NCBI GenBank assembly: GCA_002914845.1
Contig: JXTC01000070.1
Span: 109,603 to 173,602, forward strand
From: Trema orientale
Lineage: Eukaryota > Streptophyta > Magnoliopsida > Rosales > Cannabaceae
Direction: 5' to 3'
DNA: 64,000 nt
Position 1 is the stretch's first letter. Each line of letters starts with the position of its first letter. Of this stretch, positions 20,825 through 33,800 are shown piece after piece. The notes beneath the pieces are model-generated. The model had not been told where the DNA came from. It ran no database searches and saw only the letters and a list, made by a program, of their open reading frames with translations. The position numbers and the translations under genes were made by a program.

Positions 20825-20900
20825 CTTCAACAAAGAACCTCGGCACTATACTAGGCTAGTAGCTCCCAAATCGGCTGAAAGAGTGTCCTTCATATGAGTC
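20825..20900 (-). promoter_or_regulatory. First non-coding exon of CC4 (3' edge)
   Basis: Minus-strand TTGAAG|GTAAACC puts the exon edge at 20825. Neighbouring motifs (ttgagtagagacc near 20575, agctcccaaatcggctgaaa near 20861) match the CC1 and CC2 leaders. The transcription start is not determined. Confidence 0.45.
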
Positions 20901-22141
20901 CACGAGTTCCTTTTGTTTCCTTTTTCTTTTTCTGTTTCTTACACAATTTTTTTTTCTTTTTTTTTACCTTGTGGCTTATGACGTTCAACCAAGACTCAAC
21001 CCACTAGTTAATGAAGCTAAACTATGGTTTGTACTCGGAAAAATCTTTCCAATCTCATAAAAAGGTTAATGTTAGTTTTTAGGTAATATTAATTTTAGGC
21101 CACGGTGAAATATGGAATAAATTAGTATTTATTTACACAGGAAATAATAGATTTTTTGTCAATGAAAAATTCAAAATTCAAAATTATTGTGTCTCTTCTT
21201 CATCTAGTACAAATTTGACACCAGTTAATAAATTTCGACTAAGGTTGAAAAAAAATCAAATTTGATAATGATTACTCACCTCCTCTTACTCAAATGGTGA
21301 TGAAGATTTACAGAAGAAGCTGACGGAGGAGTTTGAAGCAGCCATGCTCAAGAGTAAGACAAGAAGATTCAAGCATTTTAAGTAGGGTGTTTAAGTAAAT
21401 TTACATAGGTGATATACTATTTAGTGCTAATTTTGACAAAATTTTATAACTATCAAAACCATTTTATGGTTATGAGGTCATTAGTAGGACCTTTGAATGT
21501 AAAAAACAAATAAATGAAAATAATAAAAACACTTAAAAATACTTGTTTAGTGTAGGAACTAATTCTCATGAGAATTTGACAACATGGATATTGGTATTTT
21601 TATTTTAGATTAAAAAAAGCTACTCACGTGTCAATAATTTATTGCCGATAGTTCTGAGAAATTACTTACCAAGGAGAACATTGTGTAGAAATTTTTTTTT
21701 TTTAAATGAATAATTACGTAAACAATGTTGTTATCCCAATTAACACTGGAGCTAAAATACGTGACCCAGTCACCGTGAGTGAGCCGTCCTCTTGAACCCC
21801 TGCCGATTTGGCAAAGTCAATATGTTTTACTTAAAAAATCTCACTAAATTTTGATGAATATGACAATTGTGTAGATTAACAGTATATCGTAATATGAAAC
21901 AGAAGTGTACGTACATAGGTCCTTGAACATACTAAAAAGCAACTAAAGTCGCATAAAAATAAGTAACCAGGTTCATTTCTGCATAAACCTACTCTCCTTT
22001 CACATTACTCTCAATTAATGAGAACAAGTAAATTTGGTGCATCATAGTACTATTTCAATAACAAGCTAGGATACACACAACTGAAGTTGATAACCCCATT
22101 TAATTTGGTATGCGTTTTATCTTTTCACCAATCTCTGTCTC
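20901..22141. other. Intergenic, with one coding-like remnant
   Basis: Mostly AT-rich and featureless. The exception is 21272-21385 on the plus strand, which ends with a stop and reads DEDLQKKLTEEFEAAMLKSK followed by TRRFKHFK. The composition and codon use look like the C-terminal end of a real protein. It has no start or upstream exons that could be identified, so it is probably a gene fragment. Confidence 0.35.
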
Positions 22142-22564
22142 CTAACCAAAAGTTTTCAACACTTCCAAATTCCAAGTCCAAGCCTGAGCTACAAGGCCTA
22201 AAGCAGGGCTGAGAAGCTTCCCACCCATTAGCAGCCTTACACAGAATCGCAGACGATTGAAACACAACCAAGTTGCAAAAATGCAATCAGAAGAAAGTCT
22301 ATTTGGGTGGCAGGGAACAGAATATAATTTGGAACAGGCCAAGGCACCATGCACCATGATTGCTACACAAGATCAAACTTGAACAAAGAAAAAAGAAACA
22401 TGGGTTGTAAAAAGCCTTCAAATGCCAATATAACATACACAGCTAACAGCTCACTCTTCAACTCTTCCCTCACTGTTTCATAGGGATATACCCCTACAGT
22501 AGTAACTAATAACAGTAGTAATATAACAGCGGTATAAACCTAAAAGATCTCTCTTCCCTTATTA

Positions 22565-25500
22565 TCATGGAGAAGCCGGAATAGGGTCAGTCCCAGAAAC
22601 ATGGGAACCAGCATCTTCTTTCGACATTGCCACATAGTTAACAGGAGCACTAAGCCTATTTTCCCTCTTTGCGTCTTTAGTTGCAGACCTGGATCCATTT
22701 TGATTAAGTGACAGCCTTCTGCTTGGAGTTCCATTGGCACCTCCATTTGCACGAGGACCCACCACCTTCTTTGTGCTGCTAGCTGGTCGAGCAGGGCTAG
22801 GCTTTGAGCCAAATATGGCTTCCTGTTCTGTGTGTTGCTGGTCTTGGTACTTCTTCTGATCCTGCAAATTCAACACAACATCCCAGTCAGTACATTAGAG
22901 AACAAAAATAATGAGAATGATGATATCAATCACAAAAGCTAGAGTATACGATAAGCAAACAGCCAGGTTTAATACGAAATCATGTTGAGAGCAATTGGTC
23001 CTTGTAAGCACATAGAATTTGTACATAATCAACTGTTAAGTTTATCATCCGGTCAATTGATACTTACCCTCAACCTCCTCTTCTCTTCTTCTCTTTCCTG
23101 CCTAAGCATGGCATATTCGTCTAGCATGGCAAGGAGAGGAACCCCGTCATAAGTAAATGATATGCCACGATCCTCCTCCCAAGCACGAGTTTTGGCAACC
23201 AGTGTCTCAACAAGAGCTGCATGGCAAAGAAAACCAAATGAAAAAGACAAGTTTCGAAAATTAACATGCAAGTTAATCCCCATACCTCAAGGCTCAAAGA
23301 ACTGTAACAAAGCTTTAGATCCAGAATTAGATGCTAAATTTCTTTTCAAGTATAACCAAACAGAAGAGCAAACGAGTCCAACATGTAATTCAAAGTACAT
23401 TTTCCCCAGTTTTAAGCATACCAAATATTGTTAAGATTACAAGTATCTACTCCCAGATTCTATCCATACCTGGAATTTTATTAACCTGATTCTATGCATA
23501 CCTGGAATTTTATTAACCAGGATTCGGGCTTTTTCTGCACGCTTAAGATTTAGGTGTGCACCTCTACTTGCATTATACCTGTTATCATCCTGATTGAGCA
23601 AGACAATCGCAGTTAGATTCAGTAATCTCTACCCGTTAGGAAAATTAGAGTGGGTTAAACACATGAAACCCATGCTTATCCTATCACCCTCATAGTGGCA
23701 TTCCACACACCAATTATTGGTTACATGAGTCTCTCTGTTCCTTTAGGTCAAAATTCTTGATCACTGTTTAATTGAATGGAAGGAGAACCATATGAAACAC
23801 TATGAGTTGATTGGAAGTTCATGGGAATTCCCCAGTCCACGTAGAATATATACAGAGATATAAATGCTTAGGCAGAGATATGAAATACAATAAGTACCCG
23901 ATTATAGTCTTCAAGCCAACTCTCTTCCTCACAGGCTGACATCCATTTCTCAACTTTGTCCAATATTTCCTTTCTACTAAGAGCTTCGTCTTTTGCTTTT
24001 ACTATCTGATTGTCCATGTCAGCCAGTAATTCAGCAGGCTCAACATTCCCAGAATCAATCATTGCCATTATTTTTGCCCTGGCAGCCTCTGGATCTATTT
24101 CTATATGAGCATGGACAAATATCTCTTCAAGCTCTGTTTGTCTTTTAAAAGCAATTTCCTTCATCCTGCTAGATTTGAGCTGATCAAGCCGCTCCACTTC
24201 AACCTCAGCCTAGAAAAAGAAAATATCAAAAAAAAAAAAAAAAGAGGAGAATTCCCAAAAAATACTTTCAAATTTTCAAATGTGAACATAGTAAGCTGTA
24301 TACCTGCTCAATCAAATCCAGAGCAAGAGCCCCAGGAACGGTCACCTCATCAACTGATGCCGAAATGTTGCATGTGACATGGTCAAATAGTTCCCTTTCC
24401 TCCTCAGGAGTATCCATCAGATTCCATAGATCAATTAGTTGAGAAGCTAGCTCTTGGAGCTGCAGATGAAGATAAAAGTAAAACTTAATTCAGTTCAGTG
24501 GCAAGACGCGATGAGTCAAACAGATAAAGAAGTATAATTTAATATAAGTGCAAAGACTGAAAATGCAGAATAGATTACCTTTTGCAGCCTCTGCTTCTTA
24601 TCTTCTTTTAATGCTAAGACTGTCTTAGCCAGCCTAGATAGGGTATCATTGCTAATGCTCTTGGACTGCACGCCAGTTGAGTCATTTAAGCTGGGGTGAA
24701 CCTCAGTAACAGTACTGAAGAAGTCCATTCCGAGGACTGCACAAAGATCATGCACACTGCTAACAAATTCAAGCACCTTGTGCAACCTATCACTCTACCA
24801 CATCAAACCGAGTAATTGACAGCGATCAATCCATAGATCGTATAAGCTCGAGTCAATGTCAAAATAAGTAGCAAACCATTCATCAGGGCAAGTAATTTAC
24901 CTTCTCCTTTTGAAGTTCTTGAAGCTGGGCATGATACTCGTCTAACTTCTTCAGTGTTAGGTCAGACTCATCGACAGTAGGTGTTCCTACATTGTCACTT
25001 ACGTTGAGGTTCCCTGCAATTTCTCCACAAATCTTTTGAATCTGCGACTGAACATCAGAAAATTCCTTTACTCTCTCCTCTTTCTGTTTCCATAGCTGCT
25101 CAAGTGCCGGTGCAATAGCAGCAAGCTGTTCCTTGATTGTTCCTGAAGTCTTCTCCGGCTATAAACAAACCAATAACGTATCATCATCTATGTTTAGTTA
25201 GCAAGCAATTAGCACAAATTCACATGCATAGATGCTTGGTGGGGGATCCAAAATAGGTAATAACTCACTATTCCAACAGAACTTTTTCCTCCAAGAGCAG
25301 ATAGGAGACCGGAAAGTTCAAGTTTGCCATCAGACAATGCCTGAAGTAGCTGTGCCCTTGACTTTGCAGCCTGCTCAACCTTCCTCTTATATACATCCAA
25401 GCACTCCTGCTCTAACTGAAGTAGCATCTTGTCACGTTCCTCGTCATTCTCTCCTACTTCATCCCAAATTTCCTAAAGAACGTCCCTGATTTTTAATAGA

Positions 25501-25621
25501 CATCCACAGATACAAAAAGTGGAAGATTAATTATAAACATGGAAGATACCTGCAGCTTCTGGAGTAAAGAACCACAAGTGGTTTCTCCATGTAGAGGATT
25601 TTGAGCATCCGTCACTGCCAT
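22565..25621 (-). CDS. MAP65-1: Microtubule-associated protein MAP65-1 (PRC1/Ase1 family)
   Basis: Nine coding exons: 25550-25621, 25269-25472, 24901-25158, 24579-24794, 24304-24459, 23898-24209, 23502-23589, 23068-23216 and 22565-22861. Phases close to give 583 aa, beginning [20 protein letters not shown]. Arabidopsis MAP65-1 is about 587 aa. MAP65 proteins dimerise through an N-terminal coiled-coil rod and cross-link antiparallel microtubules in cortical arrays, the preprophase band and the phragmoplast. The rod shows [20 protein letters not shown]; the conserved microtubule-binding region shows [20 protein letters not shown] and [15 protein letters not shown]; the C-terminal tail is basic and Ser/Pro-rich ([13 protein letters not shown]), where mitotic kinases act in relatives. 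A 5' UTR intron separates 25648 from 26652. A 32-bp duplication of the exon 7 donor is described under findings. Confidence 0.95.
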
Positions 25622-26800
25622 TCCCGTCAAAACACAATCTAAGCTGCACTATAGGAAGCATTGAAATCCATTCAATGTGAGATTATGATTCTCCAAAAGT
25701 GCACAAGGTACAGTTTGAATCTATTTACCTTACTGACCAGCAAGAACTACAACTTGACCAGTCAAGTTAAACATAAACACCTGTCCGCATCATTCATGAA
25801 AATACACTAGTTAGTCGAAAGCAAAGCAAAGGACTTCTAGAAATAAAAAACAGGTAGACAACCCATGATTAACATCTCCCAAATGCTTAGGCATTAAAAT
25901 CAAAAATGTACAGTACAATCCACCAAATTTTAAAAGATTGAGACAGCCGTAAATATAGATAAGATGCTGAAACAAACCCATCCGAGTAGTCATCATACTC
26001 ATCACACTTGTTACAAATATTCATTTTAATCCAACAAATTTTTTATTCTTAATATGGTACTAAACTAGGCATATGTAACTGAAGTTTCAAACATGGATCA
26101 TGTCAATCACATACTGAGCAAAAGCAACACGTGGAACCAACACCCATATTACAGCTTATGAAACAAATGAACCTTATTTAATTAGTAGAAAAAGGTGAAA
26201 TGAGAGTTCTACATCTTGGACATCTCAACATACATCTGGAGCTTCTAGGACACCAAATCACATAGGACAAAAATGTTAAAAGGGAAAAAAAAAAAAAAAA
26301 AATAACTTATTTATAACAAAGTTGAAGTGGTCCATTCAACTAAGCCCACTAAACTAAGCAAATTCACCACTAAATCCAACGTTACAAGAACAAGATCTCA
26401 AATTCAACAACATTTATAACACCAACAAACACAGTCACATAAAATTCACCATACACTCAAGCAATAAGACCACAAACCCCCCAAGAACCTCCATTTCCAC
26501 CAAAAAAAAGCTCCATTAACCACAACCCATCAACCCCAGTTGGGAAAACAAGAACAAGAACGAGCTCAAACGACCCAGATCCCTCCCCTGTTCCGGATCA
26601 AATTAACCAGTCCCCAAAAGACAGTGATAGTGTCAAGGAAACAATGCTTACCCAGATCGTCCTTGGAGCTAAGGATTTACGAGCTTTGTGGGCTTCAGAT
26701 CTAAGCGAGCTTGAGCTTACTGATTGTTCTTCCTAGAGAGAGAAAGAGAGGAGGCAGAGAGAGAGAGAGTGATGGAAGCTAACAAAAGACACAGAAAGAA
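25622..26800 (-). promoter_or_regulatory. MAP65-1 5' UTR intron and leader exon
   Basis: On the minus strand CTATAG|TGCAGC (exon edge 25648) and GATCTGG|GTAAGCA (exon edge 26652) bracket a 1-kb leader intron. The upstream exon contains a CT-rich tract, seen on the plus strand as gagagagagagagag (26757-26771), typical of plant 5' UTRs. A long leader intron fits strong constitutive expression, which is inference. Confidence 0.65.
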
Positions 26801-27216
26801 AGAGAGATACACACAGTCACACTGGTATGAGTATCCAGAGGAGACTTGCCTCACTCACTCTCTCTCTCTCACGTGGGGCCCGCTATATACACTCCATAAT
26901 CAGCTATTGTCCGAAAAAGTGTTTATTACGTAGTTCTCCTATATTTTTGCTTTTATTTACGAATATGACACTGTTGGGATTTTGAGAGACTGTTATGACT
27001 CTAAATTACCTTTCTGTCCCTGTAGTTGACCGATAATTGCCGATAATCACTGCCTAGGTTGGGCCCATTAACCATCATCATTGGGGAAAGTTGTGTGGGC
27101 CCAGCTTCAAAACCTGACCCGGCTATGAGGAGGTCCATGTCCTTTTTAGAAGTTACCAACAAGCAACTAATATTCCCATACTTACATAGATGATTTGATA
27201 AATTTTTTTATGTCGG

Positions 27217-27578
27217 GATAAAGCAAAAAAAATATCTTAAGGTTTGAGTATTTTATAATTTAAAACTTAAAGTTTAGATTCTGTAAAATAATATTATGAT
27301 GTTAAGAATTTTTGAAAATTAATATCCTGAGTTAACTTTTTGAATAATTTTAACTGATAAAATACAATAATATTCTCAAAATTAATAAGAATAATAAGGA
27401 TTAATCTAGTTTCAATGGAGGACATTATTATTTTTTAGTTGCTAAAATTGGTCAAAAATTTTATCAGGATATTAATTTTCAGCAATTCTTAATCTCAAGG
27501 TATTATTTTGCAGACTCCAAGTTTCAGGGTTTAAATTACAGAATACTCAAACTTGAGGGTATTTTTTTACAGTTTATC
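27217..27578. mobile_element. Fold-back MITE
   Basis: The left arm gataaagcaaaaaaaatatc... pairs along about 110 bp with the right arm, whose complement begins gataaactgtaaaaaaatac. Both arms include gtttgagtatt and gaaaattaatatcctga. No coding potential. No unambiguous target duplication was read. Confidence 0.65.
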
Positions 27579-30500
27579 TTTTTTTTTAACTTAAAAGTAG
27601 TTAGTAAATAATAAAATGCTAAAATAAAGGAAATATATAATTGGTCCGAATTAATTATATAAGTGTTTATGATCTTTTTTAAATATATATATATATATAT
27701 AAAACAAATTTTCAGAAATTAGATTTATTAGTAAGTGATAACTACATCAACCTACAATATTAAAGAATAAAGATCTAAATTCCGAATCCTACCAGAAAGC
27801 AGTACTTAGTAACTCATCAAATTTTGGATTTTGTCTATTAAAAAAGAAAAAAGAAGCAAATTTAAAGAAAGCCAACTGTTAGAGGAGGGGTAGGAATGAA
27901 GTGACTTTTCTGCAATTTTAGGGAAGAAGAGGAGCATTTGTGTGCGGTGTTATGAATAAAAATTAAAAGTATGTTAAAGCAAAAACAAGATTTGGGGGAC
28001 AAATGTCACATTCATGGCTTAGGTGTTATCACGTATCAAATAGGTCCCTATCTTTTAATGTTTTGGGTTGCAAGGTCACCGATATTTTTCATGTCAGCTG
28101 AACATAGATTATCTTTTGAATCTTTTTCTCATATCATAATTTTGGTATTACGTGAACAACCATCATTAGAAAATTATATGGTCAACTTAGGAAGTCATCA
28201 TTCACGTTTTACAAAATTAATCTCATTCTTTAACATACTTTTAGCCCCTTGCAATACCTTTCTTCTAATATACGATAACTTCATTTAGTTTGGCATATTA
28301 GTGTTCTTTTCTCATTTGTTTATTTAAACAAAAACAATTTTAAAGAATTTCTTAAGCGACGTCTCCAAACATTCAATAGCCACTTTGTTTAACCCATAGG
28401 CATATAATTTGGCTTAAAATACCCATATAGTTTATGTGTGTATATGGAAAAATATTATACAAATAGTCAATTGCCTTAACTATGCATCTACCCATGTTAA
28501 ACAGATTTGTCTATTTTACAGATTTCTCTTTCTAATAAAAATTTGATTTTGAATAAGGACAACGATTTCATTTTTATTTTCCCATTTCCGTGGCTCAGGT
28601 ACCATCCAACGTTTTAACCAACACCGGGAATCACAATGACTATTAATTGAACATTGCAATTTGTACCAGCTATTTCATTAAGTTGTCTATTTAATATTCA
28701 TAACATGTGGCAAAATATGTTGGACCAGGAACGGCTAGTGCATCTTCAATTTTTTAGAGTTTGTAATTTACAATAGTCTGAAGAGCACTTTTATTACCTT
28801 TTTCGGCCTCAAAGAAAGAGAAAATAGAAGAAACAATACAAAACAAATGGCATGAGTACTATTTAATGGAGCTTGTGAGTAATTGGGCCAAAAACTTAAA
28901 GCAATACCACTTTTATAAATCCAAAAGCGTAATTATTTTTTGGTTAATTAATTAAAAATTAGAGTTTATTAAGGAACTTTTGTAATTAAAAAAGATTAAT
29001 GCAAAAGTAAGGTTTGACTAAAAACATGACTATCCATAGTGGGGTTTCACTGTGTGAAACATGAAATGTCACAAAAATCAATGTCAAGGGAGCCAATGGC
29101 AGCAGGTTTGTAGGGTTTGGTTCATGTGGGCTAGGCAGGGAATGTATGGGTCTCTTGTTGGGTGTATTGAACCAGCCAAAATCCCCTCACATGTTCTTTG
29201 GATTATTAGATTTTTAATCCAAAGTAAGTTTTGACTAATAATTAGTTAGCAGATTTTTAATTTTAGATATTCCATGGCCTTTCCCAGGAAACTCTTTATT
29301 TTTGCCAACAAAACTCAGGAGCCATTTTAGTCTATGATGTCCCAGTAAAACAAGAATTGGAAAGATTGTATGTCAGTTTATATTGGAAAATTTTTCTGTG
29401 ACCTCAAGTATGAAAGACAGTTGAACATTTATTCTTAAATGAGATCTATATTTCATGCAAAAGAAAATCATACTTGACTTTTAGTCTTAGAAATAATATT
29501 AGGGTATTTTTAATGACTGAAATGTCTCTTTTAAGCTATTGATTAATGTGAGATTCACGTACTGAAATGTCTCTTTTAAGCTATTGATTAATGTGAGATT
29601 CACGTGAATCTCACATGAGATCTGTAATAGTTACCATACGGAAAGTAAAAAAAAACACACAATGCTAGAAAGTAAAAGCACACAATGCTCAAAAACAGGA
29701 AGAGCGTTTCAAATTTCCAACTTGGAGGACCATTTGGAGACGAAAGAGGGTGGAGAACAACTCCGGCAACAGTTTCTAGATTGAGTTCGTCTGGCCTTTC
29801 TCCACAGCTAACTTGAAAGGAAGCTCAGCAGCCAAAAATTCAGCTTCAAAAAGAGTTTGAATAGCAGTGAAATTGGCATGGTGATCAGGAACAATAACTT
29901 CAAGGCCGGCCTTACCATTTTTTGAAAGGTTTGTCTATATTGATCTGTCAACAACCTAAGCTTGAATGGTTGTCTATATTCTTGTAAGCTAGGACACAAG
30001 TCACCAACTAAACAAATCTTAGTTTAAGAGAAGAACATTTCAAGCAAATCTATCATGTCCTTGTTATTTATCTGCTACTAGTTTTCACGATAAACTATGC
30101 TCTAATGGTACATACCACATTGAAGCTTCATTGAAGAGAGAGAGAGAGAGGTAATGATAGTTTCTGGTAATTCAATAGTATCATTTTTTACAGGTATTGA
30201 AAAATTTGGTGTTGCATATTATTGATAAGGATTATTTACCTGCTCAATATATGATGTTGAGGCTTCATTTATGAATTTAGGTTCAAGCTTAAAGACAAAG
30301 AGTACCAAAATTTATTGTAACCCACGTGCCTAAAGGTGAGAACGGTTTTCTAGTGGACCTTAATGCCCTGCGTCTGCTGACAAAATTAATGTCCATCAAG
30401 GGAAACGACAATCTCTTCACACAGTTTTCCGGTTCGACTTTCCACACGACGTGTCGTTTCTGAACGTGATGAAAATGGTCTATTGCTAAGTGGAGATAGG

Positions 30501-30859
30501 AAACAGACTAGTGTGAAAGAACATTCCTTCAATGACACTTTTATTATTCACAACAACGATTTTGTTGTTAGATTATATAAAGGACATGTCTTTTTCCTCA
30601 AGTACTAGGATATCAAGATCATTTTTGTTGTCTTATGACCCATTGAGACATATTATACATACTTCATGAAATGTTTTCTCAAATGTTTATTGCAACTTCA
30701 AAGCTTGTACAACTTTCCCATAATATTGTATTCCCCTATCTTATTTTAAGGATGCTGTACACACCAAAGTGAAGAAAAAAAAATCCTAGGAGAAACAAAA
30801 TTTTGAGAGAACTAACAAAGCCTCTCCACCAACATTTTATTCTCTACCCCCACTTTGTC
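27579..30859. other. Gene-free interval between MAP65-1 and TIG
   Basis: No gene is supported. A 105-codon open stretch at 27971-28288 has no recognisable features and is judged to be chance. A perfect 45-bp tandem repeat with a palindrome lies at 29516-29616 and is listed separately. An (AT)n tract lies near 27684-27700 and a GA tract near 30137. Confidence 0.5.
29516..29616. repeat. 45-bp tandem repeat ending in a perfect palindrome
   Basis: Two identical 45-bp units (29516-29560 and 29561-29605) begin actgaaatgtctcttttaag and end gtgagattcacgt. The second unit runs into a perfect 26-bp palindrome, 29591-29616, with a CACGTG (G-box) centre. The sequence is far from any gene start seen here. 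Confidence 0.85.
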
Positions 30860-33800
30860 TCACCTTGTTATGTACTGAATCTCAGCATGTTCTTTCAACC
30901 ATTCAAGCACCTTCGCTCCCTCTAGAATCTCTTGGACCTGCATGATACGCTATGTTTGTTAATACTACTCTTCATATATGCTATTCAAAGAGTTCTTTGA
31001 AATGGATTTTGATACCAAAAGAAGGAACTAAAAGAGAGCTCTGAATCTTGATATTATGCACGGAACGCCATTCTAACCTGTTCCCTCACGCGATCCTCGT
31101 CGTATTCTTGTTTCTGACGCTTAAATTCGGTGATAGAATTCTCAACCTCCTTGATAAGATCATCACTAGAAAACTGCATGACAAAATGCATATGTTTAAT
31201 CAAGAGGTGATCTGGTAAGTAGCTTAAAAGGGTCAGGCAAATCTTGAGTTTTTTGAAAAGATGATGGAGTGTCGCTAGTGAGTACCTGCAAATTCTCGCG
31301 TTTAAATATATCTCCCACAGCCAGATTCTGTTTTATCAATCTTGTTATATTCTCCCTCTGAGTTTCAAGGTACTCGTTTACAGTCTTTTGACTTGATAGA
31401 GAAGCCAATTGCTCATCACTTAGTTTCATTTTTGCCTGTGCAACCAGAAAATTAACACGACAATTGGTACACACACTCATAAAACATATACAAGAGAGGT
31501 GTGAATATACTGACCTGTATCTCTAAAAGATTTGCTCCATAGAGCTGTCTACCTTGCTCCTGAAACAGGGATTGTGGAATATCCACCTCCACCATCTGAA
31601 ATAACAGAGACAGGTTATTACCATAAAAGACATAACACTTTATGGAGAGAAATCACGATCATCCGAATAGGCCACTTTAATGAGTCCACCATAGATAAAA
31701 ATTGCCACCAAAGATGAGTCTAATTCAATCTTGATATTTCAGCATAAAACCTTGCAAAGCTGGTCAAGAATGGCATTATCTGTTGCTTGTTCTTTTGCAG
31801 TTTGCTCCACTTCTAGGCATCTTTGCAGCAATGCTTTCTTCACCTATAAATTCACGCAGCACAATATTTCTATTTCATTTGGGACTTGAAATAGCAGAAC
31901 GAACATTAGAAAGCAGCATTTGTACAGATATTAATTGGGCTATTACTTGTTCAAGAGTGGTGCATCCAGGAATGAGCTTGTCAGCAAGGGAATCATCCAA
32001 CTCAGGCAACTCTCTGTAAAATAACTCTTTGCATTCAACCTAAAGGAGAATCAAAGAGCCAAAGAGTTAAAAAACTGTACACAGACTGGCTGTCAAGATA
32101 GGAAATCTAAAATGTAAGCAGATTCATCATTTCCTTTTCCATATTCAACCTACTCGCACAAATTTGCTGATTGAACTCGGAGAGAAATAATAAAGATTAG
32201 ACGCTTTTTCAGGGCAGAAAACAATATCAGTAAACATGAATCTGGTCATAATCAGAATTCTGCCACAAAGTTGATACATGGATTTTCAAATTTAAGAACT
32301 GGACAAAAATATTAAAGAAACTATCAAAGAGAACAAAAGGACAAAAATATTTATGAAAGTATCAAAGCGAACAAAAGGTGCAAAGACCTTTCAGATAATA
32401 ACATGCTTCCTTTTCTTATATTTATGTTTTCTTCTTCTTCTTTTTTTTCCTCATTTTCCTTCTTTCTTTTGTTGTTTTTATCGATGTGTCTTTCCCTTCT
32501 TTCTTTCTTATATTGGTGAGTGTACATAGGTGCATGGTTGTGCGGCTTATGTCTGAGCGCGCCTGCTTGAACTTACATACTATCTCCAAGTTAAACAAAG
32601 GTTTTCCAAAAGCAGACAACGACTTACAGTGAATTGAGCATGAACTCCTCGAAGATTTTCTTGTCTCCATGATTCAGGAAATACAAGTGGAAAGGACCTG
32701 GTTTCTCCTGACTGAATTCCAACTATTGAATCAAGGAAACCAGGCAGTACCTTATCACCATCTTCCGTATCAAAATGAAAACCTACAAAGATAAATTAGA
32801 GTTCAGAACAATTTTCTGAAGCTATAGTAATAAAAGAAATTGTTTCAGAATCTTAGTGCATTTTCCAGACCTTTACTCTCAGCAGATGGAATTTTTTGAA
32901 CATTTGATTCGTCTTCATCTGTTGTTGTTGCAGATATGTCAAGAACCGCAACATCACCAATCTGTTAAGAGTTTCAAATCTTTTAATATTAAAAAGCATG
33001 TATGATGAGAAGGTAAAAGGTTTTTTATGCAGTCAGCTCAATTTTTTTCAATCAACATAGTGAAAAACATGACGTATCTCAGAATGCAAACAATTGAAAA
33101 GCATATTTCGGAACACATGAAGCTGGATTTTTTTCAAATTGGTAATCAGTGATCAGCACAACTAAGATAATTCTAATAGGTACTTTTTTAGGGAGCAAAT
33201 TTTACTTTTCCAGGTCTCTATTTGAAAATTTAATAGCTAAAAATAAAATAAAAAACCTGAATATATGGCATCGGCCGTTGCATCTCTATCAAGTAGATTC
33301 CTACCAGGAAACCTGATTAAATTTTTGCTAATTTGACCTTTTCCAAAGTGGTACTTTGCAGGATTTATCCATCAATATTTACTATGTTTGATGTAACTAT
33401 GACATCAACCTTCAATTGGCAAGCATTTTCACAATAAGAAGAAGGGAATTCAAATTCGAAATTAAAGCTTGAGTTACCTGTAGTCCTCTGTCGGTGACAA
33501 TCCGCAATGTACCAAGGGACTTATGTCGGCGTTTTAGTTCTTGCTCAGAAGCTTTTTGAGCATCAATGTCACTGTCTATCTCAACAACAATCTTCAAGTT
33601 CTTGTATCCGTCCTCAGGAATCCATTTGATTTGAGGTGCCACATCAACTATGATATCGTATCTGGTGACAAAATGCACTGATAAGAATGATCATCTACAT
33701 ATATATAGAGACAACGAGTGGCTTACAAGTTGGAAGATACCAAGGATAAAGAACTGTAAGTATTGTGGAATACAGAAGCAAGAAGAAGGAATGAATGCAC

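Noticed and set aside
27971-28288. A 105-codon plus-strand open stretch with hydrophobic content.
   Set aside because: No recognisable motif, no splice context and ordinary AT-rich composition; likely chance.
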